Assembly (NCBI RefSeq): GCF_014633365.1
Contig: NC_068345.1
Span: 10,548,058-10,612,057 of the forward strand
Length of the DNA stretch: 64,000 nt
Reading direction: 5' to 3'
Source: Diospyros lotus
Taxonomy: Eukaryota > Streptophyta > Magnoliopsida > Ericales > Ebenaceae
Shown: piece after piece, positions 56,755 to 64,000 of the stretch
Position numbering within the stretch: position 1 is the stretch's first letter
How the letters are laid out: each line of letters opens with the position of its first letter
The notes under the pieces: generated by a model
Databases searched by the model: none
Seen by the model: the letters and a program-made list of their open reading frames with translations, nothing else
Told to the model about the DNA's origin: nothing
Program-made: the position numbers and the translations under genes

Positions 56755-57701
56755 ATGACTAATGCAAACTTTTTTCCTAGATCTTAAAAGAAGGAAAATC
56801 TTCTCATGGAATGATGAGTGTCAAAAAACATTCAAGGAACTCAAGTATTATCTAGTTGCTCTATCCTTGTTAACCAAGTTCGAACTAGGCAATGAACCCT
56901 ATGCATACCTTTCCACCAACAAACATGCCCTTAGAGCAATACTCACATGGGAGGAAGGGTAAGCCTATAAGCCAGTATAATACATTAGTTGATTTTTTCA
57001 AAGAGCCAAAGCAAAAGCCCAACCTTACTGGGTGAATACTATCTTGGATGGTAGAACTTAGTGAGTTTGATATCCAGTTCTAACCACAACTTGCTTTTAA
57101 ATCCTAGGTCTTAATAGATTTTATATCCAAATTTCTTGGATTTAACAAGGAACACAATAGACGATTGAATATAAGGTACAAGGTTTGGGTCCTGCATATT
57201 GATGGATCTCTGGGTGTCCACATTATATGAGCAAAGATAGTCATATTATCCCCCAAATGAGATCTAATGAGGAATGCCATACACTTTTGATTTGAAGTGA
57301 TGAACAATGAGGCATAATATAAGACATTGGTTCTCAATCTGCAAATTGCCTAAGAGTTAGGAGCCATATGTGTAAGGGCTTACACTGATTCTCAACTAGT
57401 GGTCAGTCAAGTCTAAGGAACTTTTGAAGCTTGGGAACAAAAAATGGCTTAATATTTAGGTAAAGTTAACAAGGTAATCTCACATTTCCAGAGTTTTGAG
57501 ATCAAGCAGGTACCTAGTGAAAAAAAATCACAATGTAGATGTATTCTTACACCTAGCCACTGAAATAATCAAAGATCTCCCACAAGGGGTATGCTTTTAG
57601 GTTCTCACCCAATCCTTTGTTGAGCAAATAGAAGAAAATCAATAAGTTGAGCTTACCCACAATTGGATGGACCCAATTTTATCATATTTGGAGCATGGCA
57701 T
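56755..57701 (+). pseudogene. Tat-like gypsy RT end and RNase H, degenerate
   Basis: FFLDLKRRKIFSWNDECQKTFKELKYYL and the ALRAIL stretch (56767-56960) are the end of RT and its connection. They are followed by LSEFDIQF and then a Tat-type RNase H with VLHIDGSLG (about 57195), MNNEA (about 57300), ELGAICVRAYTDSQLVVSQV (57357-57416) and QVPSEK. Stops and frameshifts are frequent. It is cut by a solo LTR at 57702. The TDSQLVV block retains the catalytic Asp. Confidence 0.85.
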
Positions 57702-60034
57702 TGTAACGACCAGTTAGTGGGTCTAGATTATTTGGTCATCGTTTTTGTATGTGCGATGTTTTAATGCATTGTGATCGGTGCTTAAAGGATATAAATGTGA
57801 AAAGCCCAAACTAAATGAAATTGGTGTGTGATGAAAAGTTAAGTAAATGAAAAAGGGAATTTAAATGATAGTTGAAAAGTCAAAGAAATGTGTGTGGAAA
57901 AGTCAAAAAAAAAACCAAGGAGTTGAAAAGTCAAAATTAATTGGGGGGATGAATGGAAAATGAAATGGGCTGCTGTATATATATAGGTATATGTGTGTAT
58001 GTATATAAGAGGGGATATGTATGTATTATTGAATAAAGATGAGGGATAAAATGGGAAAAATAAAGGTGTGGGAGTTGTTGGAAAGTGGCGATAGGCCACT
58101 CCTCCTCCATCTCCTTCCCGTACTTCACCTTTTTCTTCTCTCATTCTTGTTCCTACTCAATTGCTTTCCTTTTTTTTTCTTCTCATTTTCTTCTTCTCCC
58201 ACTTTCTTCTTGGCTTGGAGCTTCAAGTGGTGGGATTTTCAGATTTGTCTCAGCAGGTTGCTTCCTTCTTTTTGGTTCAATCATCAAGGCAAGTTCTTCT
58301 TCCTCTTTTACATTTAAGAGGCAAGCTTCATATCTCTTTTATTTTCAAATGCAAGTTCTCTTTCTCTTCTCTATTTTAAAAGCAAGTTATTCTTCTCTCG
58401 TTCTTGTTGATCCGAGTTCTTATTCTTCTCCTCATTCAAATGCTAGTCTTGAACCTCTTGTTGGTCCATGAATCATTGGTTCTTTTACATTATTTGAAGC
58501 TTTGTTCTTGGAGCCCATTTTTGGGTTGTGGCTCTTCCTTCTTTATTTTGAAAAATCCTATGGTTCTTCTTGGATTCTCAATTAGTTTTGTCAAAATTTT
58601 CGATACGGTTTTAGTTCACCTTATATTCTCAAAGGAATGGCATTTTCTTAGTTAGAGTTTAGGTTGATGCAAGAATTTGGTGAAAGCTTGCATTCATTTT
58701 TGGTCTTTTGTTTTCATTCCTTGCATTCTAAGTTATTGTCGGTCGACAGTTGGGATTGGGTCTGTTGACAGTTTGTGTGGGTTATGGGGTGATAGGTTTC
58801 TGTCGGTTGATAGTTGGGCCTTAGTTTGTCGACCGTTGGGGTGTTTGGCCACTGTCTGTCGACCGACTTCCTTCGTCTGTCAACTATTAGCCTTAATTAT
58901 CGATCGATTGGGGGCGAAAATGGCCCTGGTTGTCGACTGTTGAGGGCGAGTTGTTGACTGCCCTTGGAGCGGGTTCTACGATCGACAAATAGGCCCAATC
59001 TATCGATCGTTTCTACTATTGTTATTTTGTGTCTTTTGATCCCCAAACCCCATGTTAATTATTGTTAAGTCTTTTATTGATGAAGATCTTGATTGTCGTC
59101 TTTGGGGAGTGGAGATGTTATCCATGGGTATAAAATGGGCATGACTTGAAATGTTGCATAATGTGATAGAAATGCATTGAAATTGTGTTGGGAAGGGGGT
59201 TGATGAGGAAAATTATTATTTCAATCATGTGTGAGCATATGCTTTGAAATGCTTAAGTGTTACATGATGGATATTTGCGCATCTATTATATTGTGCGATG
59301 ACTATGTTTCACGTGGGGAAAAAGATATCCAAAAATATAAGGGACGAGCACTTGATGTGGGCGAGTTAAGGCTGTGAGCCCGGTAAGTGGGTCTCGATCC
59401 ATGGTTTAATGAATGCATTGAGATTATGTATGTACATGTATTTGTAATATGTGGGCTAAGGGCTGTATGTGAATAATGAAGTGAGTGCATGATTTATATT
59501 ATGCTTGGCGACATAGTATGTGTGCATGTTATGGTAAGGCTTGGCATTAACTATTGTAATTATTGTTGGAAGTATTATTCTGTTTTATTTCCTATTATTC
59601 ATGCCTTGATTCAAATGCTCTCACTTGCTTTATATTATACTTATTGAGCCTTGTGGCTCAGCTTTCTTCTTTGAGTCATTCCAAGTAAAGGGAAAGAGGT
59701 AATTAAGGACGAGTCTAGTAGAGCTAGAGCCCAAGGGTAATATGTGTACAGAGATGTTCCAACCAAAAAGGTCTATGAGAGTTATTTTGAGGGCATGTAG
59801 AAAGGGATTTATTTTGTATTTAAATTTTTGGTTGCCCTTTTATTTTGTTAAGTATAAGTCATTAAGCCCAAGGAGAAATGTCAAATGAATGATATTGTAG
59901 TCATTATTTTGGGCTTCTGTTGTTTGTAAAGCAAATTGGAGTTGTTATCATTTTGAATTACATTTGTATCAATTTTGCAGAGGCATCCTTTCAAATTCCT
60001 ATGTTAGTGGGATATTCGGGAATGGGCCCTTACA
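57702..60034 (+). mobile_element. Solo LTR, Tekay-like, plus strand
   Basis: TGTAACGACC ... GGGCCCTTACA with a perfect GGCAT duplication at 57697-57701 and 60035-60039; 2333 bp. Sense signature TTGAGCCTTGTGGCTCAGC at about 59643. A cluster of GTCGAC/GTTGAC/ATCGATCG motifs lies at 58738-59012. TA-rich TATA-like runs at about 57973-58008. Confidence 0.9.
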
Positions 60035-60039
60035 GGCAT

Positions 60040-60389
60040 ACTACTCAAATCCTGAGTCGAAACTTTAAAGTTACAAAGGAAAAAGGCATACTATATCCTA
60101 AAATAAGGGATTCTCTACCAAAGTCATTTTTTCATCCCTTGTTATGATATCTTACTCATTTAGAAGCAAATTATGCCTTAAAGAGGTGGACAAATGAACT
60201 TATGAGGCATATCTTAAGGCACATTCTCTAACGTTTAAAGTGTTTCTTTAAGGTTATTATTGGTTAATTCTATTTGTTGATGATAAAGAGTTAGTGGGAA
60301 AATGTCATAGCTACCAACACCATGCTAATTAAAGCCACTTGCTAACCTAACCAATGACTAAGCTTGCTTTCCTTTAGTCGTTCACCAAA
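60040..60389 (+). pseudogene. Tat-like integrase N-terminal region, degenerate
   Basis: LTHLEANYALKE (about 60152), GYYWLI (about 60258), DDKELVGKCHSYQHHAN (the HHCC region, about 60280-60330) and SFTKWG at the right edge. It is the continuation of 57701 and is cut by the next solo LTR exactly after the tryptophan of this block. Confidence 0.75.
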
Positions 60390-60394
60390 TGGGG

Positions 60395-62269
60395 TGTAAT
60401 GACCCATGAACTAATGTAAATTTTTGTGTTAGGAATTAAGTAGAAGAAATTAAAATTTATGTTTTTTTTTATCAATGGACTTTTACAATTATTCAGAAAT
60501 ATTGGGGTTTAAGTGTAATTTTAGAAACTGGGGTTGAATCACCTTAAATATAAGTTGTGCACAATAATAATCAAGGGAGCTTGTAAGTGAGATGGCTTTT
60601 GTACATGAAGGGCCAGGAGAGGTTGTGGGATCAAACCCACGGCCATTTAAGGAAAAGGTTGGGTTTTTAAAACATAGCCAAGTGCCAAAACGACGTCGTT
60701 TGGCGCCCATGCGTGCGATTGCGCACCACGCAGGGCCCTGACGTGCATGCCATGCGCCTCCCGGCCACAGCTATGCGGTGTTTTCACCCCGCCACGTGTC
60801 CCATCCTTTTTTTCCTCTAGAAATTGCCTTCCCTTGTTGCCACGATGCTTTTTCCACCTTCTTTCCCCTTAGGCATATATATGGGATGGAGGGTTGAGTG
60901 AAATGTGAGAATTTTGGGGAGAAATTGGAAAAACTCTGGTGGTGTAGGCAAGCTTAAATTCATTAAGAAGAGGTTCAATACAAGAGATAAAGGAAAATAT
61001 CTAAAGGCAAGTTCCAATTTCTTAACTCTCTAATTAGCAAGTTCAGTTCATCTCTTTCCAAGTTCTCTTCCTATTTTTGCAAGTTCATGTTTCTATTTTT
61101 GCAAGTTCTTCCCGTTTTCTTGCAAATTTCTTCATACTCCCTCTATCTTGCAAACTCTTTAACACTCTATTGCTCTTACTTCTATGATGCCTTAACTTCT
61201 TGAGTTTGGAATAAGTAACCCTTGATTATGGAGGGATCGACTTGCATGTGGCCTATGTGGTTACTCTAGAAATTTGTCATGATTCTGATTTATACTTATT
61301 GAATTTCGAATAGGGTTTGTATCACATTATTTTCCTTTGGGAATGATGCTACATGCAAGGGTTTGATGTTGTCTTGCATGGTTCTGTTCACTTATGTATG
61401 TTGTCTCGGGTAATTGTATGCCAGTTATATATGATAACTCATTATAATATGCAGAATGTGATGATGCACAGAGTATGTACCCGAAAATGGTTTTAAAATG
61501 TGAAGCCTTCATGATGTGCGCAACGGACATGTTCCACAGGATATATCCATAGAGAAAGCTTTGGCTTAGAGATGAATTTCGGTCCCATGGTTATGTTACG
61601 GACTTCGGTCCCATGGTTATGATATGGACTTTTGTCCCATAGTTTTGGACTGCGATCCTGTGGCAATGGTTTTTTTAAAAAGATTGCATAAAAGAACGAA
61701 TGCATTGTTCATATGTTATCATGAAGAGTGGTGAAAAGAGGTGTGGCTTGAGTACCTTAAATGTCATTCATGATTTTATTTGCCTTTTGATACCCATGAT
61801 TTTTATGCTCACATTTTTTTGATTATACTTGTTGGGCCTCATGGCTCATATTTGCTTGCATCATTCCAGGTAAGAGTAAGGGTAAAAAGATGGATAAGTT
61901 AAGTGAAGTTGGAGCCGTGGAGTAGAAGTGTGTATAGAGCTGTCTCAATCAAAAGGTCCTTGGCGGTGTTTTTGAGATGTGTAATACTAAGATATGTTCT
62001 ATTTATATTCTAAGTTGTACCTCTGAGATGATATGGTGGGTATTTGGACCTTAGTATGTATATGTCTATGAGAATGCTGTATGAGTATGTCTTCCATTGA
62101 TAATAGTAAGGAATAAGCATGACGCTTCTAAATTGGGTTTTCTGTATATGCCATCTTTTCTGATAGACCCTTCTCGGAATCCTCAAAAGTGGGGTCTTCG
62201 GTGATGGGGACACTATAATTACCAGAGCATACTTAAGCAAGAAATTGAGGTAAATTTAGGGGCGTCACA
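60395..62269 (+). mobile_element. Solo LTR, Tekay-like, plus strand, inside integrase
   Basis: TGTAATGACCC ... GGGGCGTCACA with a perfect TGGGG duplication at 60390-60394 and 62270-62274; 1875 bp. Sense signature GGGCCTCATGGCTCAT at about 61844. A repeated TTCGGTCCCATGGTTATG motif lies at 61579-61620. Confidence 0.9.
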
Positions 62270-62274
62270 TGGGG

Positions 62275-63022
62275 AATTGATATTGTTGGGTTATTCCCTT
62301 GGGTAGTGACTAGACAACAAAAGCACTTGATAATGGTAGTAGAGTATAACAAATGGGTGGAAGCCGAAACCCTCTCCCAAATCACATTCATTAAGACCCA
62401 TGACTTTTTGAACAACTTTATTGTTTATAGATTTGGAGTTCTTAGTCATTATTGTCTTATGTAATTTCTATGAAACATACATTAAGCTCTGGTTTTCAAC
62501 TATTAATCACTTTCAAGCTAATGATCAAGCCGAGGTGACTAACTAAAGCATACTCTAAGGTTTTAAAACTAGACATGATTCAGCAAAGGGCTTATGGTCA
62601 GACAAGCCTCTGTATGTACTATGGATCTTTTGAACCACTCTCGAACAATGATAGGATAAATTTCGTTTTCATTAACCTAGGGGATCGAAGCCATCGTACC
62701 TATAGAAATTGAGCTTTTGAGCCATTAAGTCGTGAAATACGACCCCAAGCAAAATGATCAAGGCCTACGGTCAAACCTTGATCTCTTGGAAGAGTTTCAA
62801 GACATCGCCAATATTAGGTAAGTAGCTTATCATTAGAAATTTGCTTAGTACTACAACAAATGAGTTCGAACCCAAAATCTTAATGAAGGATAGTGGGTTC
62901 TATGTAAAGTAGGGGGATCAATTGCACCTAAAGAATTTGACTAACTAGCCCCAAAATGGGAGGGCCTTTATCGAATCATCAAAGTAATCAGGCTTGAAGT
63001 CTACAAACTTTGGACCTCGAGG
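62275..63022 (+). pseudogene. Tat-like integrase core and C-terminus, degenerate
   Basis: IDIVGLFPW, MVVEYNKWVEAETLSQIT (about 62334-62385), FLNNFIVYRFGV, NHFQANDQAEVTN (the catalytic Glu block, about 62505), GLWSDKPLYVLW and LAPKWEGLYRIIKVIRLEVYKL (about 62950-63012). The last is the C-terminal DNA-binding domain typical of Tat integrase. Many stops. Confidence 0.85.
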
Positions 63023-63030
63023 GGAAAACA

Positions 63031-63971
63031 GGGGTGTGCATTTTTTCGGTTCAACCGAACTGACCGAACCGAACTGATTGAATTAGTCGGTTTGGTTTGG
63101 TTAATTAAATAGATAAAAATTGGTTCAGTTCTAACAATGAAAAATTTCGAATATTTCGGTTAACTGAAATAACCGAATTCTCCTCCACCGCCCACTATTT
63201 TTTCCTGCCCATGTTTTATCGCCCACCCCCACAGGCCACACACACACACAAACTTCTTCTCTCTCTCTCTCTCTCATGCCCCCTCATGTGACCCCCTGAC
63301 ACTCTCTGCTTCTCTGGTTTCCCCTCCCAAACTTCTCTCTCTCTCACCCCAAACCTCTCAAACCTCACGACGTCAGACTCCCCCTCTCTCTCTCTCTCGT
63401 GCGCGCTAGGTCTGTCGTCCTCTCCCTCCAGCCTCACTAGTGGTCCATCACTTTCTTCCTGTGCGTGTGGCCTCTCGATTCTAGTTCTCAAGACCCCCTT
63501 TCTCTTTCTTGATCTCGATCACACTGCCTTACCTTTGTCGCCCCTCTCCTGCCACCTGACGAATGTCGTCTCCCTCTCGTCGCCTCATGACCGTCGATCC
63601 CCTCCTGCCGCCTCACGACAGTCTCTCTATCTCATGGCCACATTACAGTCGAAGATGAAGGGCTATTTAGGCCTCTGGTTGAGCGAAGGGACGAACCGAA
63701 TAAGGGCTGGCCATTCGTCTTTGTCTCCGACGTTTGGTTTCCTTCTTATGTAGAGGCCGACACTGCCCCAGCTGCATCTCTCTCCCTTCGATCATCCTCT
63801 CCCATTCGGTAAGTTTTAGTGAAGTTCGGTTATACCGATTATTTCAGTTTTGATTTTTTGGTTAGCGTATCCTATCGGTTCGGTTCGGCTCGGTTAGTGG
63901 GCTATGATCGGTTCGGTTCAGTTGGTAAAAAAATTGATGGTTCGGTGGGTTATAACCGAATGCTCTCCCCT
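63031..63971. mobile_element. hAT-type MITE, large
   Basis: Left end GGGGTGTGCATT and right end AATGCTCTCCCCT-like (reverse complement AGGGGAGAGCATT) are inverted repeats. Flanks GGAAAACA (63023-63030) and AGAAAACA (63972-63979) match at seven of eight bases. GGTTCGGTT-rich arms resemble those of the 33365-33850 MITE. The core holds CT microsatellites and a GC-rich stretch unlike its surroundings. Confidence 0.8.
63256..63277. repeat. CT microsatellite
   Basis: About ten CT units in the MITE core; another run lies at 63385-63400. Confidence 0.85.
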
Positions 63972-64000
63972 AGAAAACACTCCTGCATACTTAGGCCTCA

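Noticed and set aside
58039..58471. Hydrophobic Phe/Leu/Ser-rich open frames
   Set aside because: They come from a pyrimidine-rich TTCTTC stretch in a Tekay-like solo LTR, with no start context or domain.
48196..63022. One continuous Tat-like element from the LTR at 48196 to the integrase at 63022
   Set aside because: Orientation agrees, but no gag or protease lies between them and a UBP pseudogene occupies the interval, so I list the parts separately and leave the link as a possibility.
63216..63753. Arg/Glu-rich minus-strand and Ser/Pro-rich plus-strand open frames
   Set aside because: CT microsatellite and GC-rich core of the hAT MITE; no domain recognised.

Overview
This is a stretch of plant nuclear DNA, probably from a eudicot: host genes with GT-AG introns, predicted organelle-targeted proteins, and dense nested plant transposable elements (copia, RTE and L1 LINEs, PIF/Harbinger, hAT MITEs, Cassandra TRIM, Tat-like and Tekay-like gypsy LTRs). 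I cannot name the species. I see no rRNA, tRNA, CRISPR array or bacterial gene.

Layout. 1-11.4 kb: a decayed L1-type LINE (minus strand) and a complete Ty1/copia element (875-9573, TSD AAATC) that was itself split by an RTE-clade LINE (about 3410-6338). 12.8-22.2 kb: the only convincing host-gene territory, all on the minus strand. It holds an intact five-exon organellar-type 5'-3' exonuclease gene (12796-20140) and a possible small plastid-type gene upstream (20900-22206). The 4.4 kb intron 3 of the exonuclease gene carries a local duplication, a Harbinger remnant and two RTE tails.

22.4-31.1 kb: a MITE, then an old LTR-like repeat (23341-31119) split by a complete gag-only LTR element (TR-GAG type, 23424-29668, TSD AGTAT). 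That element has minisatellites in both LTRs and a 48-bp minisatellite with paired stems before its 3' LTR. 31.1-46.6 kb: a degenerate minus-strand Tat-like gypsy element (3' LTR, two minisatellites, RT, protease, gag), broken by solo LTRs, a hAT MITE and two Cassandra TRIMs in opposite orientation. One Cassandra locus abuts a captured chromovirus-type gag. 46.6-64 kb: foldback repeats, a Tat-like 5' LTR, two further MITEs, a ubiquitin-protease (UBP16-19 type, MYND finger) pseudogene split by a solo LTR, and a plus-strand Tat-like RNase H/integrase relic split by two more solo LTRs, ending in a second hAT MITE.

The elements form datable nests: many insertions have readable target-site duplications, so outer and inner layers can be ordered. 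Most elements survive as solo LTRs, which indicates frequent LTR-LTR recombination. The best candidates for something new are the gag-linked Cassandra locus, the paired-stem minisatellite shared by two Tat-like elements, and the hairpin plus R/U5 minisatellite system in the TR-GAG LTR.
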